This document shows positions 15,956 through 25,066 of a stretch of 30,079 nucleotides of DNA, piece by piece. Each line of letters begins with the position of its first letter. The first letter of the stretch is position 1. The notes beneath the pieces were generated by a model. It saw only the letters and a list, made by a program, of their open reading frames with translations, made no database searches and had not been told where the DNA came from. Source of the stretch: JBFKOL01 sp041628815 (lineage in GTDB: Bacteria; Bacteroidota; Bacteroidia; Chitinophagales; Saprospiraceae); assembly GCA_041628815.1 (NCBI GenBank), contig JBFKOL010000014.1, positions 1-30,079 of the forward strand. Reading direction: 5' to 3'. The position numbers were made by a program, and so were the translations under genes.

Positions 15956-18658
15956 TTATTGTTTGTCAGAGGTATTAATTTCCAAGGGCGACCCTACCAC
16001 AAGACTCGTCCAGGATTCCAATTCTCCGGATTTTACCCTCACCCTATAAATACCCTTTTCAATGTACTTGTTATAGTGGATAAAATAGGGAAGGAGGCTG
16101 CTTTGACGCTCGGTGACGAGGTCCCAGGACCATTGATTCAAACCGCGACGGAGGACGAGACCTGCTTCATACATAAGTTTGTTTTCTTCATTAAAGATCT
16201 GTAGGATGCCATCTCTTTCGATACTGCTCCATAATGAGAACATCACCTTTTCAAGGCTCCCGATTTCAATGTCACCATGACTGTCTCTTCTTTTAGGAGC
16301 TTTGCATTCAAACTTGCCAAGAAACAATAAACTGCCGGGATTCGGGTCCAAGGATTCATTGAAAAGTCGTTTCCTGAATACATCGTGCAAAGGTGTAAGG
16401 TTAACTCTATATAGTCCCCGTCCGTGTGTGGCGATGACCAAGTCTAACGATGGTCTGTGAATTTTGAGATCAGACACAGATGCCCAGGGCATTCCTCCAG
16501 ACAAAAACATCCACGAATTTCCACGATCGATGGAGCAATATACGCCGCGATGAGTTCCGGCATAAATAATATCGGGGTATACCGGGTCCTCTGCTACCAC
16601 GTTGACTGGTTCGTTTGGCAAACCCCGAGCAATAGACTGCCACGTGGTTCCGAAATCTTCTGAACAATAGAGATATGCCTTGGGATCGTCATAGTTCAGC
16701 CCTGTCATAGCAAGATAAACCCTTTCCAGTGCATGGACGGAGGGTACTATGCTTCTGATGTAACCATCGGCAAGGCCTTCGGAAATTTCTGTCCAAAGGT
16801 TCCCATCGTCTTTGGTCACCCAACAGGCCCCTTGGTCGGTACCTGCATAGAGCAAACCTGGCATTACCTTGGACTCCTCCAGGGCGCCAATCGCAGTCCC
16901 CTTTTTGTGATCAGCGGAGGAAATCGATAGATCAGGGCTGATTTTCAACCATTGTTTTCCTTGATTGAGAGACTTTAGCACATAATTAGCTCCCAAATAA
17001 ATGGTTGACGAACGATGTGGCGAAAGAAAATAGGGAGTTACAAAGTGAAATCTGAGTTCTTCCACACCGATCTCCTTGGCATCCGGACGAACGGCGATTG
17101 AAGTGTCCATGGCGACATCCCGGCGACGCACAACCCCGTTTTGAAGACTGTAATACAAGGTGTTCGAGTCATTCCAGTCGATATGGGTGACACATCCGTC
17201 TCCGCCGCTCCAAGCATCGATCCAGAGATATTGCCACGGATCCGGCAAGGATGGTTCAAGCTCCCGGGAAGGTCCATATACCGTAGAATTATCTTGTGTT
17301 CCTCCATAAATCAAGTAAGGGGATTCGTGGTTCAGTGTGATGGTATAAAATTCACCTACAGGCATACTGTTGTGATGCATCCAGTGAACTCCCGCATCGA
17401 ATGTGCTGTAGACACCCCCATCGTTGGCAAGAAGCATTCTTTCCGGGCGTTCCGGGTCTATCCACAATTCACACTGGTCAAGGTGCAGCGTTTGAGCCGC
17501 ACTGGGGTGCATGTGGTGGATATTTCCACCTAGGTAATCGAATGTTTTACCTCCGTCCCTGCTGTGTGCAATGCGAACGCCCAATGCAAATATTTCTTCG
17601 TCATTTTGTGGATTCACATAGATGTCGGAAAAATACCATCCTATGACCGATGCAAAAAGCAGGCTGTCTTTATGCGATTTAGACCAGCGCGCTCCTCCAT
17701 TTGTTGTCTTGTAGATTTCGGGAGCCAACTGTCTGTCATTGTTGTGGTTGTCCATCAGGATGTAGACCTTGTCCGGATTCTGATGAGATACTGCCACGCC
17801 GATACGTCCTTTCTTTGGGCCTTCCGGCAGTCCATTGCTGATTTCTTTCCAGGTGATCCCTGCATCATCGCTCCGGTAGACGGAACTGCCAGGGCCCCAG
17901 ACGCTTTCGAAAAGAACACTGTCAGGCTGATTTTCCCAGACGGTGGCGTACACGATATTGGGATTTGAAGGACTGAAGACGACATCATTGGCTCTTACAT
18001 GATCATGTGGGACCCAAACTTTTTTCCAGGATTGACCACCATTTTCGGTCCTGTAAATGCCAGCCGAAGTATCGTCTGACCAAAATTTACCCATTGCTGC
18101 TACGAGGACTGTGTTCGGATCATCAGGGTGGATGGCAATTTCTCCCACATGCCAGTTGTGCTGAAGTCCCGTGTTCACCCATGAATGTCCTCCATCTGTT
18201 GACTTGTAAATACCAGTGCCGGGGAAAGTAAAATTTCTTTGCTTTTTAAGACTTTCGCCTGTCCCCAGGTAGAGGATATCGGGATCCGATGGTGCGACGG
18301 CCACGTCACCGATTCCAAGGGCAGCTTCATTCTGAAATATACAGTCCCAAGTCTGGCCGGCATTGACAGATTTCCATAGTCCTCCAGAACCGAAGGCGGC
18401 ATAGAGAATTTCGGGATGCGATGAAACACCCTGTACCGCTTCTGCGCGCGCTGAATTCATGACAGGTCCTATGGCCATACATTGCATTAAACCGGGGGAA
18501 CTTTCTACTGCGCGACGGTGACTTTCAAAGGATTGAAGATAGGGCGAAGCTACTTCCTGGCCGTACGTGGTCAAAGGCCATATTACTGTGAGGAAATACG
18601 CTATTGAGGTAATGAACCAAGATCCTTGCAGACAGGTTTTTAAGGCCCAGTTCCACAC
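15956..18658 (-). CDS. Secreted sortilin/VPS10-type Asp-box repeat protein 2
   Basis: The second Asp-box propeller protein in the window, about 900 residues. About eleven Asp-box-like motifs are seen, including KSVNAGQTWD, KSTDGGHSWV, RTENGGQSWK, RSDDAGITWK, HSRDGGKTFD and CSIDRGNSWM. The propeller closes with THGRGLYRVN and a shorter C-terminal domain than in its paralogues. There is no ATG start near a signal peptide. I chose GTG 18658, which gives a 34-residue signal peptide (WFITSIAYFLTVIW core, ending YGQ); TTG 18709 is an alternative that adds 17 residues. The first in-frame ATG lies well inside the mature protein. The protein is probably periplasmic or surface-exposed; substrate and activity are unknown. 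Confidence 0.85.
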   Translation of the reverse strand: MWNWALKTCLQGSWFITSIAYFLTVIWPLTTYGQEVASPYLQSFESHRRAVESSPGLMQCMAIGPVMNSARAEAVQGVSSHPEILYAAFGSGGLWKSVNAGQTWDCIFQNEAALGIGDVAVAPSDPDILYLGTGESLKKQRNFTFPGTGIYKSTDGGHSWVNTGLQHNWHVGEIAIHPDDPNTVLVAAMGKFWSDDTSAGIYRTENGGQSWKKVWVPHDHVRANDVVFSPSNPNIVYATVWENQPDSVLFESVWGPGSSVYRSDDAGITWKEISNGLPEGPKKGRIGVAVSHQNPDKVYILMDNHNNDRQLAPEIYKTTNGGARWSKSHKDSLLFASVIGWYFSDIYVNPQNDEEIFALGVRIAHSRDGGKTFDYLGGNIHHMHPSAAQTLHLDQCELWIDPERPERMLLANDGGVYSTFDAGVHWMHHNSMPVGEFYTITLNHESPYLIYGGTQDNSTVYGPSRELEPSLPDPWQYLWIDAWSGGDGCVTHIDWNDSNTLYYSLQNGVVRRRDVAMDTSIAVRPDAKEIGVEELRFHFVTPYFLSPHRSSTIYLGANYVLKSLNQGKQWLKISPDLSISSADHKKGTAIGALEESKVMPGLLYAGTDQGACWVTKDDGNLWTEISEGLADGYIRSIVPSVHALERVYLAMTGLNYDDPKAYLYCSEDFGTTWQSIARGLPNEPVNVVAEDPVYPDIIYAGTHRGVYCSIDRGNSWMFLSGGMPWASVSDLKIHRPSLDLVIATHGRGLYRVNLTPLHDVFRKRLFNESLDPNPGSLLFLGKFECKAPKRRDSHGDIEIGSLEKVMFSLWSSIERDGILQIFNEENKLMYEAGLVLRRGLNQWSWDLVTERQSSLLPYFIHYNKYIEKGIYRVRVKSGELESWTSLVVGSPLEINTSDKQ

Positions 18659-18936
18659 GGCATTCTGATGTGCTGTACAGGGGATCAATTTTTGCGAAAA
18701 AGATAGCAATTAATGCGTACAATCAATACGCTGTCATCAACTCAAATACCCATAATTCTGAATCGTAAATCGATTAGGGATCTTTCATAACAGTCCGCTC
18801 TTTTGAAGAACCAAATCACCCAAGTGGAGGCAAGATCAAAAATAAATCCTTAGGCCCGCTGCATAGTTTCAAACTGAGGCTTGATACCCTGATTGCAATA
18901 AGGTGCCCATGGAAAGCAGCCTCTATAAAGATTCTC

Positions 18937-20190
18937 TTATTCCTTAATGCCAAAAGGCAACCGGTTCATTACAATGTGTCCGTTGCTGATGACCACCAAC
19001 ACGTCCTGTAAGGCTTTAGGTTCTGTTATTGGATTGTCTTCTACAAGAACCAAGTCCGCTTCGAGTCCTACTTCAATCTTGCCTGTTCTATCTGAAACTT
19101 CCAGGAGTTCAGCGGCATAAACCGTTGTCGTCCTTAGAGCTTCCCAGGGATTCATTCCCAACCCTATGAATTCTTCAACCTCCATGGAAACCCGGCTTGT
19201 TGATTCTTCGGTGTACCTGTTATCAGCACCTGTAGCTATTTTAACTCCCAATTCAAGGGCAGTCTTGATGGTTGCCTGGCTTTTGGGAATCATATATTTT
19301 CCTCTCATCAGAATGACGGGGTTATCGTAGTCACCCCCTGGCTCTACAAGGTCCAATAAGGTGATATAGGTGGGCACGAGAAATACATCCTTTTCTTTCA
19401 TCATGACCAGTGTCTCCCTGCTCAAGTAAGTCCCGTGCTCGATGCTTCTCGCTCCAGCTTCCACTGCTGCCCGGGCACCTTCATCTCCATGAGCATGGAT
19501 CATTACAGGCACTCCCAGCTTCGTGGCCTCGTCCACTACCCATGACAATTGTTCGCGACTATAGGTTTGTTGCCTCGGGTCAGTTTCTGGTAAGCCTGCT
19601 CTTTCTGTTCCTCTTGTCTTAATGACTTGGGCACCCCGGTCGACATTAATTCTGACGAGGTGACGTAATTCCTCTTCTTCGTCCACTTTATCATATAGGG
19701 TGGCAAGACGAGGATCTGCTAAAATCGTTTCACCAAGATGCGGGGTTACATATACACCACAAGGGATCATATCTGGTCCCGGAATTTTTCCCTCCGCTGC
19801 GAGTCTGTGGATAGCCACATCCTGGTATGCCGGGACACTGGCGCTTCTGACGGTTGTCACTCCGGAATTCAACGCGCGTTGTGCTGCCGCTAGGTTGTTA
19901 AGATGGGTATGTGCATCAATCATACCCGGCAACAGAAATTTACCTTCCATATCGTATTTTTCAAGTCCTTCGGGAATCGTATCATCGAGAGAAAGAACTT
20001 CACCAATCTGCCCATTGCGGATTATGATGTGACCATTAAAGATGGACTCATTCACCACGTCGACAATCTGCGCATTCGATAGCACAAAAGACCTGTCTGG
20101 AAAGACTTTGCCCGGTTGTGCCAGGACGAAATAAAAAGTACAACTTAAGATGGTAGTTACCTTAATGTGGAAGAACAGAACATTTTTCAT
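18937..20190 (-). CDS. Secreted amidohydrolase, imidazolonepropionase-like
   Basis: A 417-residue exported metal-dependent hydrolase of the amidohydrolase 1 / imidazolonepropionase-like group. Metal ligands are His94 and His96 in GMIDAHTHLNN, then MIHAHGDEGARAAVEAG, SIEHGTYL, and the Asp in ATGADNRYTEE. The C-terminal TGKIEVGLEADLVLVEDNP is typical. I chose ATG 20190 because it yields a clean signal peptide (MKNVLFFHIKVTTILSCTFY...LAQ); the frame is open upstream to 20355, but that would run into the divergent serine hydrolase gene. Related enzymes are often secreted peptidases or amidases such as Xaa-Pro-type dipeptidases, but the substrate is not determinable. It is divergently paired with a serine hydrolase across about 130 bases. 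Confidence 0.87.
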   Translation of the reverse strand: MKNVLFFHIKVTTILSCTFYFVLAQPGKVFPDRSFVLSNAQIVDVVNESIFNGHIIIRNGQIGEVLSLDDTIPEGLEKYDMEGKFLLPGMIDAHTHLNNLAAAQRALNSGVTTVRSASVPAYQDVAIHRLAAEGKIPGPDMIPCGVYVTPHLGETILADPRLATLYDKVDEEEELRHLVRINVDRGAQVIKTRGTERAGLPETDPRQQTYSREQLSWVVDEATKLGVPVMIHAHGDEGARAAVEAGARSIEHGTYLSRETLVMMKEKDVFLVPTYITLLDLVEPGGDYDNPVILMRGKYMIPKSQATIKTALELGVKIATGADNRYTEESTSRVSMEVEEFIGLGMNPWEALRTTTVYAAELLEVSDRTGKIEVGLEADLVLVEDNPITEPKALQDVLVVISNGHIVMNRLPFGIKE

Positions 20191-20247
20191 ATGTTGAAAT
20201 TGTGAGTGGATTGACAATGAATGGCGACTAAATAACTGAACAGCAAC

Positions 20248-20278
20248 CAAATTAATGAGTAGCAAACACAAATAACAA
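20248..20278 (-). promoter_or_regulatory. Candidate Bacteroidota-type promoter for the amidohydrolase
   Basis: On the - strand TTG (20278-20276), 20 bases, then TTAATTTG (20255-20248) resembles the Bacteroidota consensus TTG-N19/20-TAnnTTTG with one mismatch. It would give a leader of about 50 bases before ATG 20190. A chance match in AT-rich sequence is possible. Confidence 0.4.
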
Positions 20279-20320
20279 CATACAATGTGTAAATTGAAAC
20301 AAGCCAAACTTAGGAATACC

Positions 20321-21619
20321 ATGATCAAGCTTTCAGTGACTCTTCTATACGGCATGTGTCTGACTTTTGTACTGGTCGGTCAGACACCTTCTCACCAACT
20401 TTCACCACCTCTATTTGAAGATCATCCAGGTTCTGCGGGTATGTCAGCCGAACGCCTAGGTCGCATCGATAGGATGTTGAATGCCGCGGTCGCCAATCAG
20501 CAGATTCCTGGAGCTGTGGCATTGGTGGCAAGAGATGGCAAGATCGTGTACCACAAAGCCTTTGGCATGGCAGACAATACCTCTGGAAGGCGCCTTGGCC
20601 GCAATGATATTTTCAGAATAGCTTCTCAAACAAAAGCAATAACGGCAACGGCAGTCATGATGCTTTGGGAGGAGGGTCACTTCAGGTTGGATGATCCCAT
20701 CTCTCGTTGGATACCAGAGTTCGGCGAGGCACAAGTGCTTTCTTCTTTTCGTTACGCGGATACGACCTGGACGGGTATACCCGCAGACAAACCCATTACC
20801 ATACGACACTTGCTGACGCACACCTCGGGAATTGGTTATGGGGTGATCGACGGAGATGAAAGGTTCAGAATGCTCTTTCACAAAGCAGGAGTTACCGATC
20901 TCTACACGACGGAAAATATTTCCATAGCCGAAAGCGTGGCTAAGCTTGCCACTTTGCCGTTGCATCATCACCCCGGTGAAAAGTTTACCTACAGCGAAGG
21001 ATTGGATGTCTTGGGCTATTTTATAGAAATCGTGTCGGGCATGCCTTTCGACGAATTCCTCCGTACAAAGCTTTTCGAGCCGCTGCAAATGAACGACACC
21101 TACTTTTATCTCCCACAGGACAAAGCCAATCGTTTGGTGCCTGTACAAAGACCGGATGCCGGAAGTTGGTCGAGATTCCCGGTGACTTTTTACGATCCGG
21201 ATTACCCCATAAAAGGTGCGAAAAGATTTTTTTCGGGAGGAGCAGGTCTGTGCAGTACGGCACGCGACTATGCTTCCTTTTTACAAATGTATCTCAACGG
21301 GGGTGAGTTGAACGGTGTGCGCATCTTGAGCAGGACGACCGTCGATGTGATGATGATGAACCAAATTGGAGATTTATGGGGCGATCAGGGAGATACCTAT
21401 TACGGCATTGCTTTTGGCGTGCTCACAAAATACGGCCAGGCAAAGGGTGGCAGAGGCAGTGAAGGTACCTTCGACTGGGGTGGTTATTTCAATACCCAGT
21501 ATTTTGCTGATCCTGCCGAGGGCATCATTGGCATCCTAATGAAACAAACACAACAGACGACCAATGATCAGACTTCATGGAAATTCAGGCAGCTGGTTGG
21601 ACAGGCTATTGACGATTGA
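20321..21619 (+). CDS. Secreted serine hydrolase, class C beta-lactamase/PBP-like (copy 1)
   Basis: A 432-residue serine hydrolase of the class C beta-lactamase-like family. Catalytic motif 1 is S102-Q-T-K105 in RIASQTKAITA, motif 2 is Y224-S-E226 in FTYSEGLDVLG, and HLLTHTSGIGYG is the conserved family loop. A Gly-rich C-terminal segment (FDWGGYFNTQYF) lies where the third motif is expected. Family members are esterases, D-aminopeptidases or DD-peptidases, and few are true beta-lactamases, so resistance should not be assumed. I chose ATG 20321, which starts a signal peptide (MIKLSVTLLYGMCLTFVLVGQ); ATG 20285 is in frame but adds a hydrophilic 12-residue extension. It is a paralogue of the gene at 22962 and divergent from an amidohydrolase. 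Confidence 0.88.
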   Translation: MIKLSVTLLYGMCLTFVLVGQTPSHQLSPPLFEDHPGSAGMSAERLGRIDRMLNAAVANQQIPGAVALVARDGKIVYHKAFGMADNTSGRRLGRNDIFRIASQTKAITATAVMMLWEEGHFRLDDPISRWIPEFGEAQVLSSFRYADTTWTGIPADKPITIRHLLTHTSGIGYGVIDGDERFRMLFHKAGVTDLYTTENISIAESVAKLATLPLHHHPGEKFTYSEGLDVLGYFIEIVSGMPFDEFLRTKLFEPLQMNDTYFYLPQDKANRLVPVQRPDAGSWSRFPVTFYDPDYPIKGAKRFFSGGAGLCSTARDYASFLQMYLNGGELNGVRILSRTTVDVMMMNQIGDLWGDQGDTYYGIAFGVLTKYGQAKGGRGSEGTFDWGGYFNTQYFADPAEGIIGILMKQTQQTTNDQTSWKFRQLVGQAIDD

Positions 21620-21642
21620 ATTTTCGAAAGAAGGTTGAATTT

Positions 21643-21675
21643 AAATGCATAATGACGCGAAGACGCATTTTTATT
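21643..21675 (+). terminator. Weak hairpin between convergent genes
   Basis: AAATGC (21643-21648) pairs with GCATTT (21665-21670) and is followed by TTATT, between the stop of serine hydrolase 1 and the stop of the convergent oxidoreductase. The stem is only 6 bp and the loop is 16 bases, so a role as terminator is uncertain. Confidence 0.3.
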
Positions 21676-22864
21676 CTTCGAGGATTTGCAGGAATTCTTC
21701 CCAGGTAATGGTTCTCTCCATTTCTGAAGAAAGCCTGGCCATTTCCAGGATTTCCATGACACGGAGATTGTTTTCTATCGAGTAGAGAGAATATGGATTC
21801 AGGCTGATATCGCCCCTGATAACTGAGGCAAAGTAAGAAAATGGATCATCCGCAAGATAGGACTGTCGCTGGGCAATGGATGCGTAGGCACCCTTTTCCT
21901 CATCCTCCATGACTTCCATTCTTTCATTGTCAAAACAAGTCACATAGCCATGTGTGCCATAGACCGTCATGTCTTTCCTGTTGTGCGACCAGTTCCAAGA
22001 TGCTTGCACGATGACCTGGGTTTGCGGATATGATATCATTATAGTCGCGTCATCTTCCACTTTGGGATATAAATGCGGCTTGATGCTTTGTGTGATGCAC
22101 GTGACAGATAGAGGCTTGGCCCCTCCCAAAAACCACGTAGCAATATTGGTGCCGTAACAACCAAAATCTGTGAGTGCTCCACCACCGTTGAGGAGAGGGT
22201 CGGTCAGCCATTCGAGGAACTCAATATTGCAACCAATTTCGACGGGACCCGGATGACCGGTTTGAAAAACCATTCTTCTCAGCTCGCCAATTTTGCCGTC
22301 AAGCGTCAATTCATAGGCGGCATGAGTGCTTCCATACCACGAAGTCTCGTAATTGGTCAGCAGATAAATGCCGTGGTCTGCAGCTATATCTGCCATCTTA
22401 CGTGCGTGATCAATGTTCACTGCCAATGGTTTTTCGACCATCACGTGGATGCCTCGCGGAGCGCAAAATTCGACGACCTCCAGATGTCCATAGATGGTAT
22501 TGAAGGCTGTAACTGCCTCGGGATGAGTCGCTTCGACCATTTCCTCTATATTGTCGTATACGATATCCATCGAAAACCCATGTTGTGTGGCATATCTTTG
22601 TGCCAGGTCCCTGTTAGGTTCTGCAATGCCTACTATTTCAATGTCTCCACGGTCCATTTTGCCGAGGATCCAATGGACATGTGTATGCACCAGACCTATA
22701 ACTCCAAAGCGCAACTTTTCGGCTTCACTTTTCTGTTGAGATTGTTGACTGGAAATTGATGGTAAGTCGAACGAGATCTTTCGCTGGGAAGTAAATGACA
22801 GAACTGTTAATAAGGATCCCATCACGAGGAAGGATATCATGATTTGACTGGATAGGCCCTTCAT
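21671..22864 (-). CDS. Gfo/Idh/MocA family oxidoreductase, exported
   Basis: A 397-residue NAD(P)-dependent oxidoreductase of the Gfo/Idh/MocA family. The Rossmann segment LRFGVIGLVHTHVHW (51-65), the conserved E144-K145-P146 in VMVEKPLAVN, and the C-terminal alpha/beta domain (NGGGALTDFGCYGTNIATWFLGG) support this. The first ~45 residues form a signal peptide (FLVMGSLLTVLSF) and Ser/Gln-rich spacer, implying a periplasmic or Tat-like exported enzyme, as for some Bacteroidota members. I chose ATG 22864; an upstream ATG at 22903 would add 13 residues before the signal. Such enzymes act on sugars, inositols or glycosides; no closer call is possible. It is divergent from serine hydrolase copy 2 across 97 bases. 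Confidence 0.87.
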   Translation of the reverse strand: MKGLSSQIMISFLVMGSLLTVLSFTSQRKISFDLPSISSQQSQQKSEAEKLRFGVIGLVHTHVHWILGKMDRGDIEIVGIAEPNRDLAQRYATQHGFSMDIVYDNIEEMVEATHPEAVTAFNTIYGHLEVVEFCAPRGIHVMVEKPLAVNIDHARKMADIAADHGIYLLTNYETSWYGSTHAAYELTLDGKIGELRRMVFQTGHPGPVEIGCNIEFLEWLTDPLLNGGGALTDFGCYGTNIATWFLGGAKPLSVTCITQSIKPHLYPKVEDDATIMISYPQTQVIVQASWNWSHNRKDMTVYGTHGYVTCFDNERMEVMEDEEKGAYASIAQRQSYLADDPFSYFASVIRGDISLNPYSLYSIENNLRVMEILEMARLSSEMERTITWEEFLQILEE

Positions 22865-22961
22865 GTGTATTAAATGTTTAAATGGAGGAATTATCGAATT
22901 CACAAATTATCACAATCAAAGGTCTCTGTGTAAATTGGTGGATAAATTAAGAAATAAGGCA

Positions 22962-24203
22962 ATGATCAAATACATTCACTACTTCTGCATACATTTTATC
23001 GTCTTTGGGTGCTTACATGCCCAAAACGGGCATCTGTACAATCCGGCTGCTGCGGGGATTTCTGAATCGAAACTGGACCGGTACGAGCGCTTTCTCGACA
23101 GTGAAATCTCTGCTGGCAAAATGGCAGGTGCCGTCAGTCTTATCCAAAGAAAGGGACAGACAGCTCACTTTGAGGCGATCGGATACAGCAATTTATCGGA
23201 AAAACAACCGATGAACAAGGATCAGATTTTTTACATTCAATCGATGACAAAGCCGGTAATATCCGTGGCTTTTATGACCTTGTACGAAGAAGGACATTTT
23301 CTGCTGACCGATCCGGTTTCCATGTATCTTCCTGAGTTTGACAGCCTTGAGGTAATGCAACTGAAGTATGACGATGACGGAACAGTTTCAGAAGTGGAAT
23401 ATGTGGCTCCCCGGCAGCCGGTTCTGATATGGCATTTGCTTGCGCATACAGCCGGATTCTCACATGGACTGGGCCAAAATGAATACGATCAGAAACTGTT
23501 CGAGCTCCTCTATGAAACTACCCACAAAACCATCAAAGACCGGGTCAAAGCATTGTTGTCCTATCCGCTGATGGGGCATCCTGGCAAACAATGGAATTAC
23601 AGTGCTTCACCGGACGTGCTGGCCCTTCTCATAGAGTATTTTTCAGGAATGCCTGTCGACCGATTTCTACAACAAAGAATTTTCGACCCTCTGGAAATGA
23701 CAGATACGGGATATAACGTGGATATGGATGACGAGCACCGCATTGCTGGACTTCATCAACCCGGAGAAAATGGACAGCTAGAAAGTGCCGAAGAGTGGTC
23801 TGCATCACAGAATAATACCGTTTTCGGCGGCACACACGGTCTTTATTCTACGGCGTCGGATTATGCCAAGTTTGGACAAATGCTTCTGAACGGTGGCAAG
23901 TACAACGGACATCGCATTATCAGCAGGAAAACCCTCGAACTCATGACTGAAAATCACATCGAAGGATTGCCCTATTCACCGGGACAGGGTTTTGGCCTGG
24001 GATTTGGAGTCAGTACGGATGTCTCGGACAGCAAGTTGCCTGGATCGGTAGGAACCTATTATTGGAGTGGAGCATTCAATACCTATTTTTTTGTCGACCC
24101 TGTTGAGGAGGCTGTAGGTATCCTGATGACGCAAAGTTATCCTTATACCAACTTTTACGGCACCAAGCTCAGACAATTCCTATATTCTGCTATAGACGAC
24201 TGA
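22962..24203 (+). CDS. Secreted serine hydrolase, class C beta-lactamase/PBP-like (copy 2)
   Basis: A 413-residue paralogue of the product at 20321. Motif 1 is S94-M-T-K97 in IQSMTKPVIS, motif 2 is Y213-S-A215 in WNYSASPDVL, and the family loop reads HLLAHTAGFSHG. Both proteins share the tail pattern FNT-x-x-F-x-DP followed by GILM and end in AIDD, supporting duplication. I chose ATG 22962, which gives a signal peptide (IHYFCIHFIVFGCLHA); the frame is open to an ATG at 22863, but this overlaps the divergent oxidoreductase start. Motif 2 has Ala in place of the Glu of copy 1, so specificity may differ. It probably acts in the periplasm as an esterase or peptidase (inferred). Confidence 0.88.
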   Translation: MIKYIHYFCIHFIVFGCLHAQNGHLYNPAAAGISESKLDRYERFLDSEISAGKMAGAVSLIQRKGQTAHFEAIGYSNLSEKQPMNKDQIFYIQSMTKPVISVAFMTLYEEGHFLLTDPVSMYLPEFDSLEVMQLKYDDDGTVSEVEYVAPRQPVLIWHLLAHTAGFSHGLGQNEYDQKLFELLYETTHKTIKDRVKALLSYPLMGHPGKQWNYSASPDVLALLIEYFSGMPVDRFLQQRIFDPLEMTDTGYNVDMDDEHRIAGLHQPGENGQLESAEEWSASQNNTVFGGTHGLYSTASDYAKFGQMLLNGGKYNGHRIISRKTLELMTENHIEGLPYSPGQGFGLGFGVSTDVSDSKLPGSVGTYYWSGAFNTYFFVDPVEEAVGILMTQSYPYTNFYGTKLRQFLYSAIDD

Positions 24204-24235
24204 ATCATCCCGTAACAAGGGGAATCTAAGTTGCT

Positions 24236-24913
24236 CTACCAATTTATGACTTTCCTGTCGCGGAAAAACTTTCCACTAGGAATATTGGGAGTCATAGCCA
24301 GCCACACTGCGGTATCGGCTCCTTCTTCAATGGAGCGATGAGCGTTGGAGCCTCCCATATCTGTTCGTACCCATCCTGGGCACATGGCATTTACAGTGAC
24401 TTCACCTTCGAGTTCATTGGCAAGTTCGATCGTCAGTGCATTGAGTGCGGCTTTTGAGAGCCGATATGCTGCATAACCTCCGACCAGATCTTTTAGTGCA
24501 CCCATGCCACTGCTCATATTTATGATCCTGGGATCTTCGCTCTTACGCAGAAGAGGTAAGAAGTGGCGTACTACCTGCCAGGCCCCAAAGAAATTGGTGC
24601 GAAAGATGCGTTGGACATCGTCAACATCAGCGTCGATGGCGTCACTACCTCCACAGATAATACCCGCATTGTTGATGAGCACATCGAGGTAACCATGAGA
24701 ATCCTTGACTTGTTGAACAGCTGTAAGGATACTGCCGGTATTGTCCACATCGATTTCGATCACCTCCAGGTGCCCTCTCAATTCAGCTATTGCTCTTTCA
24801 CCTTTTCCTTTTTCTCTGGACCCTATCATGACCTCATTGTTATTCATAGCGCATGCTCGAGCTATTCCCAGGCCGATACCCCTGTTTCCACCAGTTATCA
24901 AAATCTTTTTCAT
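24236..24913 (-). CDS. Short-chain dehydrogenase/reductase (SDR)
   Basis: A 225-residue cytoplasmic classical SDR. It shows the cofactor loop TGGNRGIG (7-14), NNAG (81-84), the catalytic Ser in NMSSG (132-136) and Y150-x-x-x-K154 in YRLSK. The C-terminal NAMCPGWVRTDMGG is typical of the carbonyl reductase-like branch. Cofactor preference is probably NADPH (SREKGKG after strand 2), but this is weak evidence. It lies 32 bases beyond the convergent serine hydrolase stop and 153 bases downstream of the NIPSNAP gene on the same strand, so those two may be co-transcribed. The substrate is unknown. Confidence 0.9.
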   Translation of the reverse strand: MKKILITGGNRGIGLGIARACAMNNNEVMIGSREKGKGERAIAELRGHLEVIEIDVDNTGSILTAVQQVKDSHGYLDVLINNAGIICGGSDAIDADVDDVQRIFRTNFFGAWQVVRHFLPLLRKSEDPRIINMSSGMGALKDLVGGYAAYRLSKAALNALTIELANELEGEVTVNAMCPGWVRTDMGGSNAHRSIEEGADTAVWLAMTPNIPSGKFFRDRKVINW

Positions 24914-25066
24914 CTTTTTGTTCAGTCTTGGGGCTTAAAAAAGCGCCGACTATGTTCGAATTTCATAGATTTTCACGCGAAGTGCTCATAGCATTGAACC
25001 TTGCTTTTCTTGCGTTCCATAGGACATCGACTTTAAAAGTTGTCCGGAACGTCCACCGATGTTGAA

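Noticed and set aside
20456..21148. 230-codon open frame on the - strand inside serine hydrolase 1
   Set aside because: It lies antisense to conserved catalytic motifs, and its product is rich in His, Arg and Cys with no known fold.
20321..24203. Beta-lactam resistance genes
   Set aside because: The SxxK/YxN-type family is broad and mostly contains esterases and peptidases; nothing here specifies beta-lactamase activity.
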